Below, piece after piece: positions 8,177 to 17,409 of a DNA stretch of 64,000 bases. Source of the DNA: CAZDWZ01 sp964509425 (GTDB lineage Bacteria > Bdellovibrionota_C > UBA2361 > SZUA-149 > CAZDWZ01). The notes under the pieces are model-generated. The model saw only the letters and a list, made by a program, of their open reading frames with translations. It was not told the DNA's origin and made no database searches. The stretch covers positions 434,001 through 498,000 of the forward strand of contig CAZDWZ010000002.1 in assembly GCA_964509425.1 (NCBI GenBank). Direction: 5' to 3'. Position numbers and translations under genes: made by a program. Numbering within the stretch: the first letter of the stretch is position 1; each line of letters starts with the position of its first letter.

Positions 8177-9199
8177 TCAAGTCCCCAGCCTCAACTTCAC
8201 ATCAGGTTGGCATAGAGGCTGATTGGAAGTAAGGTCAGGTAACGACGCGAACCACGAATCTTTCGCAAAAACCCATTGGGTCTTCGGCGCATTACACGTT
8301 CCCCGCAGCGGCGTCGGCGTCGGATCCGCATACGGATAATTCGTCGGGCTTGGCGTCGCGCTCGGCCAAGGCGTAACCACCGTCCCCGTATTCAAAACCT
8401 CATCAGGCATCGGCCCTCGCGGAATCGGATCACGAAATCCTTGCGCCACACCCTTCGCGTAAATATCACCGAGGATCGGTGTAAACGTAAAAATCTTAGC
8501 CCGCATTTCAACGATGATGGGCTGACTTCGCATGAGCCGATCCAGCTTCGGCTCCGTCACTCCGGCTCCGGGAAAGGGATACGTCTCGTGATTGAACATC
8601 ATGGTTGATGCCGCGTCGCCGATCTTTACCTGCTCGCCCGGCCGCAGAATCGCGACGTCCGCCGAGAACGGGATAGGCACCACGCCGCCCTGAGCTGGAT
8701 CTTCATACGTAAACTTCACAAGCTGCGCCGTGCTGTCGTTCGCGCTGTCCGAGAGAAGTGTCTGAAGCGGGAGCTTTGTCGCATCTTGAATTATCCGGCT
8801 TCTCGCCAACAAGAAGCGCTGATACTCGGCGGAAGCCGGGATCGCGGAACGAATATCCACGTCGAAATTCGGCATCGTGACAGCCACCTCAAGGGTCTGC
8901 TCCGCCGCATGCGTCAGAATCCCCTGAACCGCGATCACACGCACAAGGTCGATGAAGGCAAGAACAAACAAAATGAGGACCGGCAGCACGAGGGCGAATT
9001 CGACAATCGTCACTCCCTTCTCTGTAGAATCTCTGTGCCTCTGTGCCTCTGTGGTTAAAGAATGCGGTGCAAACCAGGTCGCTGCGACGCGGTAACGCGA
9101 TGTTCTATCTAACCACGGAGGCACAGAGGCACGGAGGTCGCACAGAGGAGGACGCTCGTGGTTCTGATTAGTAACAATGGTAGAAATCGGAAGTGTCAT
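8177..9199 (-). CDS. TadE-like pseudopilin carrying an in-frame repeat insertion
   Basis: 340 residues. The TadE core is GVTIVEFALVLPVLILFVL (about residues 62-80): a prepilin-peptidase-type segment with Glu five residues after Gly. The body (about 95-270) includes ILRPGEQVKIG; the C-terminus is Pro/Thr-rich. The first 60 residues are odd: residues about 21-56 are encoded by a 106-bp palindromic repeat (9031-9136) that has kept the frame open. The ATG at 9199 has a GAGGG site 5 nt upstream and lies 12 nt after the stop of the upstream TadE gene, so translation probably does start before the repeat. The extra leader may disturb processing. Likely a minor pilin of the Tad system. Confidence 0.8.
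   Translation of the reverse strand: MTLPISTIVTNQNHERPPLCDLRASVPPWLDRTSRYRVAATWFAPHSLTTEAQRHRDSTEKGVTIVEFALVLPVLILFVLAFIDLVRVIAVQGILTHAAEQTLEVAVTMPNFDVDIRSAIPASAEYQRFLLARSRIIQDATKLPLQTLLSDSANDSTAQLVKFTYEDPAQGGVVPIPFSADVAILRPGEQVKIGDAASTMMFNHETYPFPGAGVTEPKLDRLMRSQPIIVEMRAKIFTFTPILGDIYAKGVAQGFRDPIPRGPMPDEVLNTGTVVTPWPSATPSPTNYPYADPTPTPLRGTCNAPKTQWVFAKDSWFASLPDLTSNQPLCQPDVKLRLGT
9031..9136. repeat. Palindromic MITE/REP-like repeat inside a coding sequence
   Basis: The arms 9031-9057 and 9110-9136 are inverted copies matching at 25 of 27 positions (core GCCTCTGTGGTTA and its complement), separated by 52 bp. The 'CCACAGAGGCACAGAG' type of repeat is a known dispersed intergenic repeat in many bacteria. 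Here it sits within the 5' end of a TadE-like gene. A related element with its own arms lies at 62915-62994. Confidence 0.85.
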
Positions 9200-9211
9200 C
9201 CGGCCCTCAAC

Positions 9212-9754
9212 CTATTGAAGGATTGGAGCCTCGGCCTCAACACTGAGGGGCACTGTTCCGAATGCCTGGAAAAATCCGCCGAGCTGTATCGAGGCTCGAA
9301 CATAGACGTTTCTATGTCCTGGCGTCACGGAATTTCCGTCCTTGGCGCCGGTCGTTATGCAAATCGGAGATGTTGAAATGAGGGTCTTCGCGTCGGTAAC
9401 CAACGTCTCGACGCGCTGCTGAATCATCTGGTGATTCTTAATGTCGGTCGAAGTTCCCGAGCCGCGCGAGAATGAAGGTGAAGTTGCCGGGCATCCCGTC
9501 TGCGTTAGGGTCGCATTCGAGATCTCGTTGTTTGAAGTAAGTTTGATTGAAGAAGCAGCGAGCCGAGCTGCTTGGTGGACCGCATCGGTCAGCACCATAT
9601 ATTCGTTTAGCGCCGAGCCGAACTGCACTGTGGAACCGATAATGATGAAGAGGAAAGGCAGAGCGATGGCGAACTCAAAAACTGAGGCGCCTTTCTCGCA
9701 CTCATTGAGCTGCCGCCGGCTCTTTGCGCCTAACCTGAACATCAAGAACCTCAT
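9212..9754 (-). CDS. tadE: TadE-like minor pseudopilin
   Basis: 180 residues. A short basic/acidic leader ends in ECEKG, followed by ASVFEFAIALPFLFIIIG, the TadE processing-and-membrane segment (Glu at +5 after the Gly). The C-terminal domain ends with a SVEAEAPI strand typical of the family. TadE pseudopilins are cut by the prepilin peptidase TadV and are needed for Flp pilus assembly at the inner membrane. It is the first gene of a two-gene minus-strand unit with the second TadE-like gene 12 nt downstream, and is divergent from the TadG-like gene. Confidence 0.85.
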   Translation of the reverse strand: MRFLMFRLGAKSRRQLNECEKGASVFEFAIALPFLFIIIGSTVQFGSALNEYMVLTDAVHQAARLAASSIKLTSNNEISNATLTQTGCPATSPSFSRGSGTSTDIKNHQMIQQRVETLVTDAKTLISTSPICITTGAKDGNSVTPGHRNVYVRASIQLGGFFQAFGTVPLSVEAEAPILQ

Positions 9755-10058
9755 TAAATCTAATCAGAGAACCACGCATCGATTGTATCGACGTTTTCTC
9801 AATTATACTTAAGTCCTTGACACCATCGAACAGGAAAGCTTAGGCACCAACACAAACGCTGATCATGCGCATACCGTGCGGCGCTTCAAAAAATCTTGCG
9901 AAACCTGGAGTTTTGCCTGAGTTTCGAACACCTTCGGGCCGATTCGATCAGATCTGAACAACCCGCATTCTCGCTCTTTGTTTACGGCACCATCCTTACT
10001 TGATGCGATTCTGTTTATAGATTTCCTCTAGAGCTATTGGTGTTTCCTCGGGTATCGT
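9755..10058. promoter_or_regulatory. Divergent promoter region between TadE and TadG genes
   Basis: 304 bases separate the tadE start (minus) from the TadG-like start (plus), so both promoters must lie here. AT-rich runs occur near 9790-9815 and 10000-10030. I cannot assign -35/-10 boxes with confidence and see no obvious operator palindrome. Confidence 0.45.
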
Positions 10059-12179
10059 ATGGACATGTTCAGAGCCGGGTGGCCAGAAATTGAGGATAGT
10101 CGCGAACAAGGGGCAGTGCTGCCGATGGTGGCGATGCTTCTTTTCGTCCTCATTCTGTTTACGGCACTCGCCATCGATACGACGATGCTCGCGAGCTCGA
10201 AGAGCAAACAAAGACATATCGCGCAGTATATGGCGCTCGCCGCCGTGAAGGCATTCGGCACCACGCCGGGTGACAACACCGCAAAGCTCCAAGCGGCACT
10301 CGACCGAGCGAGAGAATTCGCGGACGACAATACCTTCATCTCACAGGCATTCATGATCCCTGAGCCGAAGAGCATCGGCACGAACCGCGCAGTTTCACCT
10401 GCCGCGACGCATGGGCTCCTCGTTCCGGGTATCTGGTATTTTCAGCCGCAGCCCGCACTGTGCGCGGCAAACCTCGATCCGAGACTTCGCCCGTGTCCGT
10501 GCGCATCCCCACCCAGTGTGAAGACTCCCTGCTTTCGTCCGCTGAATTTCGATCTCCCTTCGGAAGCAACAGAAGTACCAAACGCCGTCAGCGTTCAGAT
10601 CTGGACCAGTGCAACTTCACCCGTCCGAACGATTTTCGCCCGCGTTCAAGGGCTCGACAATTACACCTTAGGCGGCCAGGCAACGGCAGCGATTACGCCG
10701 CGGCACGGGATATTCCTGCTCGATCTTTCCCGTTCCGCGCATGCCGAAAATTATCTTCCATTTGAAACGGCGGCGAATCCGCCGGCGAATCCGAACTATA
10801 ACGATGCTGCGGAGTTTGCTTACCGCCTCACTGGAGTCTCAGGTGGAGGAGCATGTACGGTTGGAACAAACCCCTGCGCGCCGCCGGGGGTCTGCGTCCC
10901 CGGCGCTCCCGCGCCGTATCCTCCGCCAAACGGTTGCACGATTCCCGGCGGTGTCATCGAGACGCTGTTTCAGATTGAATACAACGAATTCTTGCGAAAC
11001 TGCCGGCAGGCTCCTCCCCCACTTCGCCCGCCGGAGCGACATTACAAGACTGACTATAGCTGCTACCCCATCAGCTACACCGATGACGGCACGCCAAGAA
11101 ACGACGACTATCTCATCGACGGGTATCGCGGGGACACCACCGCGGGGACATTCCGCGGTCCCGAGCCGCTGTCCACGATGCTGGATGGTCTCCACTATGC
11201 GCTCGAGCGCGTGCAGACGGCGAGCGTGCCGGGCGATTTGATGGGAGTTATCGGCTTCGACATGAGTGCGAAGATCAATATCCGGCAGATGAACCCCTCT
11301 CCTTCGACCGACGCCCGGTATTCCGGATTCCTCACCGCTTCGAACATGACGCTTCAGTCTCCGGCCGATCTTGCGAACCGGTTTCAGAACTACGGACTCT
11401 TTACGCGCATGGAGAGCCAGGCCAACTTCCCGGAAGCACTTCGCGAAGCACGAGCGAAGCTCCGCGCGGCAAATAACTCCGAGTCCGCAGAGAATTTCGT
11501 CGTCATGATGAGCGACGGGCTTACGAGCTGTTACCGGAATCGCACCTGCGGTCCGGACGAGAAACATTTTCTGAATTCGCAAGCCGAGGCGATGGACATT
11601 CTCGAGCACGATTACGTGGGTGACCGCACCCGCTTTCACTTCATCCTGCTCGGCAACGAAGTCGGGCCGCACACAATACTCACGACAAAGGAAGAAAACG
11701 GAGTTCGGACTTGCATGACGGAGGAGCAGGCCGACCTCAACAACCCGCCGCTTAATTTTGTAAACGCGTCGGTGCCGCCGGGCGCCACTTCCGCCGACCC
11801 GTCTCCACGTTGGTACGCTCTCGCAAACGGAACCACCGTGTCGACGAATCTCAAATACTTTGCGCCGAATGGCTTTTATCGATCCGTGAAAGCCACGCAG
11901 GGACTTTGGTTTCCGATTCGCCAGTGTTGCCGATCCACCGCCGGCGCCGCATGCGATGCGCCGTCAGTGGTGCAAGGCGCACTCCAGACCGCGTGCCAAA
12001 ACACCGCACCAGGGATCCTCGGCGGCACGACAAACCAGCCGATTCCCGCCATCGCTTCCCCTTACACCGATGGAGAAGGAAGGCTCCTCTGCGACAGCGA
12101 GGGACGGGACCGCACGACGCAAATTCATGAAGCCGTCGACAAGATCTTCGTGAGAAGCCCCTACACGCTTGTTCAGTAA
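10059..12179 (+). CDS. tadG: TadG-like protein with von Willebrand A domain
   Basis: 706 residues. The N-terminus has a TadG/TadE-type segment (GAVLPMVAMLLFVLILFTALAIDTT, about residues 19-43) that lacks the usual Glu, then a periplasmic part. A VWA domain starts near residue 215: DLSRS (Asp222) is the DxSxS metal-adhesion motif, and MSDG (about 484-487) supplies the later Asp. The middle of the domain is interrupted by Cys/Pro-rich insertions (about 250-340). TadG-like proteins act in Flp pilus assembly or anchoring. The ribosome site before 10059 is weak. A hairpin follows the stop at 12245-12282. Confidence 0.8.
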   Translation: MDMFRAGWPEIEDSREQGAVLPMVAMLLFVLILFTALAIDTTMLASSKSKQRHIAQYMALAAVKAFGTTPGDNTAKLQAALDRAREFADDNTFISQAFMIPEPKSIGTNRAVSPAATHGLLVPGIWYFQPQPALCAANLDPRLRPCPCASPPSVKTPCFRPLNFDLPSEATEVPNAVSVQIWTSATSPVRTIFARVQGLDNYTLGGQATAAITPRHGIFLLDLSRSAHAENYLPFETAANPPANPNYNDAAEFAYRLTGVSGGGACTVGTNPCAPPGVCVPGAPAPYPPPNGCTIPGGVIETLFQIEYNEFLRNCRQAPPPLRPPERHYKTDYSCYPISYTDDGTPRNDDYLIDGYRGDTTAGTFRGPEPLSTMLDGLHYALERVQTASVPGDLMGVIGFDMSAKINIRQMNPSPSTDARYSGFLTASNMTLQSPADLANRFQNYGLFTRMESQANFPEALREARAKLRAANNSESAENFVVMMSDGLTSCYRNRTCGPDEKHFLNSQAEAMDILEHDYVGDRTRFHFILLGNEVGPHTILTTKEENGVRTCMTEEQADLNNPPLNFVNASVPPGATSADPSPRWYALANGTTVSTNLKYFAPNGFYRSVKATQGLWFPIRQCCRSTAGAACDAPSVVQGALQTACQNTAPGILGGTTNQPIPAIASPYTDGEGRLLCDSEGRDRTTQIHEAVDKIFVRSPYTLVQ

Positions 12180-12244
12180 GCTTCGTGTTCCAACAATTGT
12201 TTTTCGATGAGCGGAACGAGCAATCGAACTCGCTGCCGACTCAG

Positions 12245-12282
12245 TTACCCTTGAAGAAGCTGAGAAAAACTCTCAAGGGTAA
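12245..12282. terminator. Inverted repeat between converging genes
   Basis: The 10-bp arms TTACCCTTGA (12245-12254) and TCAAGGGTAA (12273-12282) enclose an 18-nt loop. It lies between the converging TadG-like gene (ends 12179) and the minus-strand gene ending at 12329, so it could stop transcription from either side. There is no strong T-tract. Confidence 0.5.
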
Positions 12283-12328
12283 TCGCAGTGGGTGCGAAGA
12301 TGTTGCTCGCGAAGCCACGCCTGAACGT

Positions 12329-12784
12329 TCATCGGAAAAAGCCTGCCAGCGTGCCGAGAACCAAGATCACGAGGCCGAGCGTGACCAGCGCGAAGAATCC
12401 GAGGGCGATGCGCATCGCGACGACGAAGATCCCCGGACTTCCGTTGGTCCAGTTCGGCTGGTTGATCTGAAAGCCGGGCTGCTCTGCCGACCAGTTGTAG
12501 CAGCACACCGTCGTTTCCATCCATCCCATCATCTCTCCGCGAGGACACCACGCAGGCGTTCGGTAGGTGATGATCATCTGGCCGGAAATCGTGACGTAGG
12601 TCTCGAGCGTCTCGGTCTTCGGTTCGCCTTCGAAATCCACCTCGAACTTCAGGCAGCTAGACTCCGTGGAGGAAAGGGAGAGAGGCTTCCCTTGAAAATA
12701 TATCTGCGGGCGACCACTCTCGCCGTTTGCGACCCACAGTCTCTCGTAGCCGTAGGTCTGGCCGGGGTTGGGAAAGATCTGCAT
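12329..12784 (-). CDS. Tail-anchored membrane protein, unknown
   Basis: 151 residues with a soluble N-terminal part (rich in aromatic and Gly residues, four cysteines including a CC pair near residue 96) and one strong C-terminal membrane segment (about 124-149, ALGFFALVTLGLVILVLGTLAGFF). An AAGGAG site lies 5 nt before the ATG. No family is recognised. The general layout (a beta-rich domain plus a hydrophobic end) is loosely like the membrane protein at 2399-3100, but I see no sequence match that would make them paralogues. Confidence 0.55.
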   Translation of the reverse strand: MQIFPNPGQTYGYERLWVANGESGRPQIYFQGKPLSLSSTESSCLKFEVDFEGEPKTETLETYVTISGQMIITYRTPAWCPRGEMMGWMETTVCCYNWSAEQPGFQINQPNWTNGSPGIFVVAMRIALGFFALVTLGLVILVLGTLAGFFR

Positions 12785-13142
12785 CGGGGCTCCTTATGGT
12801 GCGGGCCACCGGAAACGTCCTTGATTCCGGACTGCGTTTCCGAGTCTTGGCTCTCTACCGAGTCGCATCAAGAAGCGAACGGAGGAGAACGAAAACTCGG
12901 AAGCACCGGAGAGGAAAAAAACCTGACTCAGCATCTTCAAGTTGAGTTCTGCTTAACACAAGTAACTGGTATTAAATAGTAACTCGGAACTGCTCGCTAA
13001 CTTCCGGAACTTCTTGAATTTCAGCGACGTATGATCTCAGACTTACGCGGACCTCGACGCGGTTCATGATGCGAATCATTCTCGCCACGCGATGCATGAG
13101 ATACTTTTTTACCATGCAAATTCCTTAACCGAGGAGAAACCA
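12785..13142. other. Intergenic region upstream of the CsbD gene
   Basis: About 360 bases between divergent genes. It holds the ribosome sites at both ends and AT-rich sequence near 12955-13020. A promoter for the CsbD-family gene must lie here; a stretch such as TGCGAATCATT near 13070 is a possible part of it, but no box is clear. Confidence 0.35.
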
Positions 13143-13364
13143 ATGAACTGGGATCAAGTTGAAGGAAAATGGGAACAGCTGAAGGGCCAAGTCAAGCAGC
13201 AGTGGGGAAAGCTCACAGATGACGACGTCACGGCAATTCGTGGAAAACGTCAGGAGCTCGTCGGAAAGCTCCAGGAACGCTACGGGTACGCGGTAGAAAA
13301 GGCAGAGACGGAGGTCGATCGCTTCATGAACGACTGCGGTTGCGACTCGAAGACGAAGCAATAG
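13143..13364 (+). CDS. CsbD-family stress protein
   Basis: 73 residues. The N-terminus MNWDQVEGKWEQLKGQVKQQWGKLT is the hallmark of the CsbD family, small helical proteins induced in general stress responses in many bacteria; their molecular role is unknown. The remainder (EKAETEVDRFM and a Cys-Gly-Cys near the end) is less typical. A GAGGAG site lies 7 nt before ATG 13143. It is followed by a strong terminator, so it is a single-gene unit. Confidence 0.9.
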   Translation: MNWDQVEGKWEQLKGQVKQQWGKLTDDDVTAIRGKRQELVGKLQERYGYAVEKAETEVDRFMNDCGCDSKTKQ

Positions 13365-13395
13365 CTTCACTTCCCCGATAGTACTGACGGAAGAA

Positions 13396-13427
13396 GAGGG
13401 AACGGTTGATCCGTTCTCTCTTTTTTT
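13396..13427 (+). terminator. Intrinsic terminator of the CsbD gene
   Basis: GAGGGAACGG and CCGTTCTCTC form a 10-bp stem (one G-U pair) with a 5-nt loop, directly followed by seven T residues. Confidence 0.9.
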
Positions 13428-13521
13428 CGTTTCACGGTATATCCTAGCGCTGTCGCAGGCTCCTCGATCAATATATCGCTATTGATCGATCCGCGGCGAA
13501 CGACAATACTGCAATTTAAAT

Positions 13522-15102
13522 ATGGACGACGGAAAGGTTCACAAAGAGCCCTGGTGGCTTCTCAAGTTCAGTCAGAGTTCAATCCCCGCTAAGGGATTAT
13601 TCCTGGTATTGGTACCCGTTTTCGTTCAGATACTCTTTCTCGCCGTATTTTGGCTCATTCAAACAAACGTCGAAAAGGACCGTCTCCGCGCATTTCACTC
13701 GAAGAATGTTCTTCTCGCTTCGCTTCGAGCGCAGAGCAACTTCACCGTGAGCTTTAATCGAGCGCTGCTTTTCGTACTGGATAAAAACAACATCCCTGTT
13801 TCGGAAGTAGATAGCCGGCTCGAAATCGTTGAAAGCGACGTTGAGCAAATCATCAGCGCGGTATCCGACAGCCCTTCACAAACGGCGAAGATTCAAACCA
13901 TTTCGGCGGAGTTCAAAGAGTTCAAGTCGTTCCTCACAGACCTTATACAGCGGGCGGAGACCCTTTCCGCCCCGGGCTCCGAACAGCGCGGAGAAGAGGT
14001 CGAGACGCTCTCATCGATGCTCAGCAGACTTGGAGCAAGGTCCAAACAAATCCGCGATCGCTTCGACGAATTTATTGAGACCGAGAAAACTTTCGACGAC
14101 AAACGTCAAGCGGCGTTCCAGAAGTCGCTGAACTCGCTTTTCTGGTTATTCGTAGTCGGCACCGCGACGATGATTGGTGGAGCATTCTCCCTGCACAAAT
14201 TTTTCAGTGAGACCTTCTCCAAACGAGTGGAATCAGTAATTCGAAACGTGAAATCTGTATCACAGGGGCAAGAGTTAGAGGGTACGCTCCCAGGCACTGA
14301 TGAAATCAGCGAGATCGACGCAGCGATTCACATGTTGGGGCACGTGCTCCGAGAGAAGGACGCCGAGACGGAGTTGTTTGTTTACAGCGTCTCGCACGAT
14401 CTGCGCTCTCCGCTCGTAAACCTTCACGGCTTCAGTGAAGAGCTCGCGATTACGATAGGTGAAATTCAGAAGGCACTGAAAAATGGGGAGTCGAACAACC
14501 AGGTTCCATTCAACCAGATCAACCGGCTCATCGACAATGATCTCAAGGAGTCGCTTCGCTACATCAAGTCGGCCGTCGAGCGGATGGCAACCATCATCGA
14601 TTCACTCCTTCAGCTCTCCCGAGTCGGCCGGAACGAATACCGAATGGAAAATCTAGAATTGAAGACCGTACTCACTGCGGTCACGGATTCTCTGAGTTCC
14701 ACCGCCGCTGAAAAGGGAGCTTCTATCTCCGTCGGTCCGCTCCCGGAGGTGCTCGGCGACAGGGGCGCGCTCGAGCAGGTATTTCAGAACCTTCTTCAAA
14801 ATGCGCTTAAATACAGCGACCCCACGCGACCTCCAGTCGTCGAAATTGGAGAGCTTGGAAGAACCAGTGAATATTCGACGATATTCGTCAAAGACAACGG
14901 TCTCGGTATTCCCGAAACTTCAATGCACAAACTTTTTGTCGCATTTCGCCGTTTCCATCCCAATATTGCGCCTGGCGAAGGAATCGGACTCGCAATCGCC
15001 CGTCAAATGGTACTCCGTCACAAAGGCCGGATTTGGTGTGAGTCGAAAACTGGAATCGGATCAACATTTTATGTATCGTTACCTCTTCAAGTTCGTACTT
15101 GA
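13522..15102 (+). CDS. Membrane sensor histidine kinase
   Basis: 526 residues. Membrane segments at about 25-46 and 204-224 flank a periplasmic, coiled-coil sensor region of about 155 residues; a HAMP-like linker follows (about 225-280). The HisKA box is YSVSHDLRSPL with phospho-acceptor His292; the ATPase domain has the N box (NLLQNALKYSD, about 424), G1 (DNGLGIP) and G2 (GEGIGLAIA). The bacteriophytochrome-like HisKA type often pairs with a stand-alone Rcp1-type receiver, and such a gene follows directly at 15175. No ligand can be inferred. Confidence 0.92.
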   Translation: MDDGKVHKEPWWLLKFSQSSIPAKGLFLVLVPVFVQILFLAVFWLIQTNVEKDRLRAFHSKNVLLASLRAQSNFTVSFNRALLFVLDKNNIPVSEVDSRLEIVESDVEQIISAVSDSPSQTAKIQTISAEFKEFKSFLTDLIQRAETLSAPGSEQRGEEVETLSSMLSRLGARSKQIRDRFDEFIETEKTFDDKRQAAFQKSLNSLFWLFVVGTATMIGGAFSLHKFFSETFSKRVESVIRNVKSVSQGQELEGTLPGTDEISEIDAAIHMLGHVLREKDAETELFVYSVSHDLRSPLVNLHGFSEELAITIGEIQKALKNGESNNQVPFNQINRLIDNDLKESLRYIKSAVERMATIIDSLLQLSRVGRNEYRMENLELKTVLTAVTDSLSSTAAEKGASISVGPLPEVLGDRGALEQVFQNLLQNALKYSDPTRPPVVEIGELGRTSEYSTIFVKDNGLGIPETSMHKLFVAFRRFHPNIAPGEGIGLAIARQMVLRHKGRIWCESKTGIGSTFYVSLPLQVRT

Positions 15103-15174
15103 TTTCCGCCGCGACGATACCAACATTTGAGATCGCAGGATTTGATTTCACGACTAAGGGGGGAATTTCCTAGT

Positions 15175-15630
15175 TTGAAGAACTTCACTAAAGACAGTGT
15201 CACGATCGTGCTTGCGGAGGATGACGACGGTCATGCCGCGCTTGTCGAGCGAAACTTGTTACGCGCGGGATTTTTAAATACTCTGCACCGGGTTCGTGAC
15301 GGTCAGGAAGCAATTGATTTCCTCCGCGGCGAAAACGACTTTGCGGGAAAAGCTCCGGGGCATCCGGTTCTGCTTATTCTCGATATCAACATGCCGAGAC
15401 TCGACGGTCTTGAGACGTTACGTGAGATTCGGAAGGATCCAAAGCTCTCGAACATCCCGGTGATCATGCTCACGACAACCGATGACCCGCGGGAGATCGA
15501 GCGCTGTTACCGGGAAGGTTGTAACGTGTATGTTTCGAAGCCCGTGGCCTATGAGGCGTTTATCGAGGCCGTGAGGCGCTTGGGGCTGTTCCTAGAAGTT
15601 GTCCAACTTCCCACTAATGTCCCGACTTAA
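15175..15630 (+). CDS. Rcp1-type single-domain response regulator
   Basis: A receiver domain alone, with no output domain. The acidic pocket is AEDDDG, the phospho-acceptor Asp is in LILDINMP (Asp70 by this start), and the conserved Thr/Lys are in MLTTTDD and SKPV. The spacing and the long loop between strands 2 and 3 (RGENDFAGKAPGHP) are typical of Rcp1-like regulators paired with phytochrome-type kinases. The start is uncertain: TTG 15175 follows an AAGGGGGGA stretch by about 11 nt; a longer frame opens at TTG 15127 with no ribosome site. It probably receives phosphate from the kinase encoded just upstream. Confidence 0.88.
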   Translation: MKNFTKDSVTIVLAEDDDGHAALVERNLLRAGFLNTLHRVRDGQEAIDFLRGENDFAGKAPGHPVLLILDINMPRLDGLETLREIRKDPKLSNIPVIMLTTTDDPREIERCYREGCNVYVSKPVAYEAFIEAVRRLGLFLEVVQLPTNVPT

Positions 15631-15640
15631 CGGGAGACCA

Positions 15641-15762
15641 AGTAGTGGAGTAGTTTGACAGAGATCAGGGCGAAAGAGCGGCGAGGAGCTGAGTTTACTA
15701 CTGTGAATGAATCCGCAGCCGCTCTTTCAACGAAGAGATACGTCAAAATACTCCACTACCCA
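15641..15762. repeat. Dispersed long-hairpin repeat, copy A
   Basis: The outer arms AGTAGTGGAGTAGTTTGAC (15641-15659) and the complement of the stretch ending near 15762 pair almost fully, and an inner pair GAAAGAGCGGC (left) with GCCGCTCTTTC (right) extends the stem. The core GCGGCGAGGAGC, a GAGTTT-CTAC stretch and CAACGAAGAG recur in copy B at 42749-42901. The repeat lies in the gap between a response-regulator gene and a sensor-kinase gene. Confidence 0.8.
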
Positions 15763-15846
15763 CTTTGTGTTGAGTTTCAGTAGTATTATACCGTATTCTG
15801 CCAGCCACCTAAGAGCTGGCCATTCATCGCAAATATCTCCAAAAAA

Positions 15847-17301
15847 ATGCTGCAATCCACGATCGGAAAAATTTTAATTGTCGAAGACGACTCCGGGCTG
15901 GCCCATCTTCAAGCGGCGCGTCTTGGACGGCTCGGACATGTCGTCACCAAGGTTCCCTCGGCTGTCGAAGCGTTGGAAATTTGTCAGAAAGAGCTCTTTG
16001 ACCTCTACATTCTCGATTACGCCCTCGGAGGCGATCTTACGGGAGTCCAGCTCTACCAGGTGCTTCGCGAACGCGGCGCGACAGGCCCAGCCATTCTCGT
16101 CACGGGTTTCGATGACCCGAAGATAATCGTCGAATCGATCCGTATCGGCGTGAGAGATTTCATCCCAAAAAACGCGGAAGTTCTCGACACACTCCCGATT
16201 GCCGTGGAACGGGTCCTTCATCAAGTGAACCTCGAGCGCGAGCTCGTTGCCGCAAACGCTGTTCGTGAAAAACAGGAGCTGCTTCAGACCGCTTCAGAGG
16301 CCGCACGACTCGCCTATTGGTCATGGGACCTAAAGACCGATCGCAGGAAGTGGAATGGAGCAGAGGAAATCTTCGGGCTCCCTCAGGAGGTCGTCGAAGG
16401 CACCTATCAGGGCTTCATGCCGAATGTTTACGACGAGGACCGCGATGCCCTGCTTGAAGTGATCGAGCAGGCACGACTCGAGCGAAGTGTTCTCGAGCAT
16501 GAATTCCGCATTCTCCGTGCCGATCAAACCCTCCGCTGGATTCTAGCGCGAGGGCGCTTTTATTATGACCGGGATGGCGCGCCGGCGCGGATGGCCGGGA
16601 TTGTCGTCGACATCTCGGAGCGGAAAGAGTCTCAGGCCAGGCTTGAGCAGTCTTACATGCAAATTCAATCGCTAAACGATCGTCTTCAATTGAGCGTCGC
16701 TGAGACTCATCACCGAGTCAAAAATAGCCTGCAAGGCGTCATCTCCCTCGTCAACCTTCAACTGCATTCGAAAGGAATACTCACGGGTGACGACGTTAAG
16801 AAGATTATCTCGCACGTGCAAGGGGTGGCGAGCCTGCACGATGTGCTCTCCGAGAATTCGAAAGTCGACGGCTTAGCGACCACCATTTCCCTCGACATTC
16901 TGTTCCGGAAGCTGCTCAGTCTCCTCACAAAAAATTACGTCGGTCGATCAATTCGATCGGAGCTTGATCAGTGCACCGTGAGCGCGAAACAAGGAGCAAC
17001 CCTCTCCGTCGTCCTGAACGAACTTGTCAGCAACGCGCTCAAACACGGAAGCGGACCGATCTACATCAAACTGCGGAATGAGGGCGAAAAAGGAACACTG
17101 CTGGTCCAAAACGAGGGCTCCCAGTTTCCTGAAAATTTCCGTGCGGAGGAGACCACTCGCACCGGCCTTCTGCTCCTTTCCATGCTTTGCCGCACGGATC
17201 TCGGGCATGAACCGGAATTCCGAAATCTTCCGGGAAATTGCGCGGATGTTTGTATTACCTTCCCGATTATTGAAGGCGAATATCACGCCTCTCAGGACTA
17301 A
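15847..17301 (+). CDS. Hybrid REC-PAS-HisKA_2 sensor kinase
   Basis: 484 residues, soluble. The N-terminal receiver (about 8-125) has VEDDSG and phospho-acceptor Asp57 in ILDYALGG. A PAS fold follows (about 150-265, ending VVDISERK). The transmitter has the HisKA_2 dimerisation box ETHHRVKNSLQ (phospho-His about 289), then an ATPase domain with NELVSNALKHG. Kinases of this group (related to HWE kinases) often work without membrane input. The short ATPase domain, with QNEGSQFP in the G1 position, is typical for the family. It sits between two receiver genes, suggesting a branched phosphorelay. Confidence 0.9.
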   Translation: MLQSTIGKILIVEDDSGLAHLQAARLGRLGHVVTKVPSAVEALEICQKELFDLYILDYALGGDLTGVQLYQVLRERGATGPAILVTGFDDPKIIVESIRIGVRDFIPKNAEVLDTLPIAVERVLHQVNLERELVAANAVREKQELLQTASEAARLAYWSWDLKTDRRKWNGAEEIFGLPQEVVEGTYQGFMPNVYDEDRDALLEVIEQARLERSVLEHEFRILRADQTLRWILARGRFYYDRDGAPARMAGIVVDISERKESQARLEQSYMQIQSLNDRLQLSVAETHHRVKNSLQGVISLVNLQLHSKGILTGDDVKKIISHVQGVASLHDVLSENSKVDGLATTISLDILFRKLLSLLTKNYVGRSIRSELDQCTVSAKQGATLSVVLNELVSNALKHGSGPIYIKLRNEGEKGTLLVQNEGSQFPENFRAEETTRTGLLLLSMLCRTDLGHEPEFRNLPGNCADVCITFPIIEGEYHASQD

Positions 17302-17409
17302 TCCGCATCATGCTCCGGTGCGCCGGAGGCCTTTGATCTCTTTGCTTAGACTCATTCTCTCGGTAGAACGCCATCAGTTCGCAAGAACGAACTTGAACGG
17401 AGGAACGAG

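Noticed and set aside
10839..11672. Minus-strand open frame of 277 codons
   Set aside because: Shadow of the TadG-like VWA gene; no domain or start signal.
12185..12979. Plus-strand open frame of 264 codons
   Set aside because: It overlaps the well-sited minus gene 12329-12784, has no ribosome site and its translation is charged low-complexity sequence.
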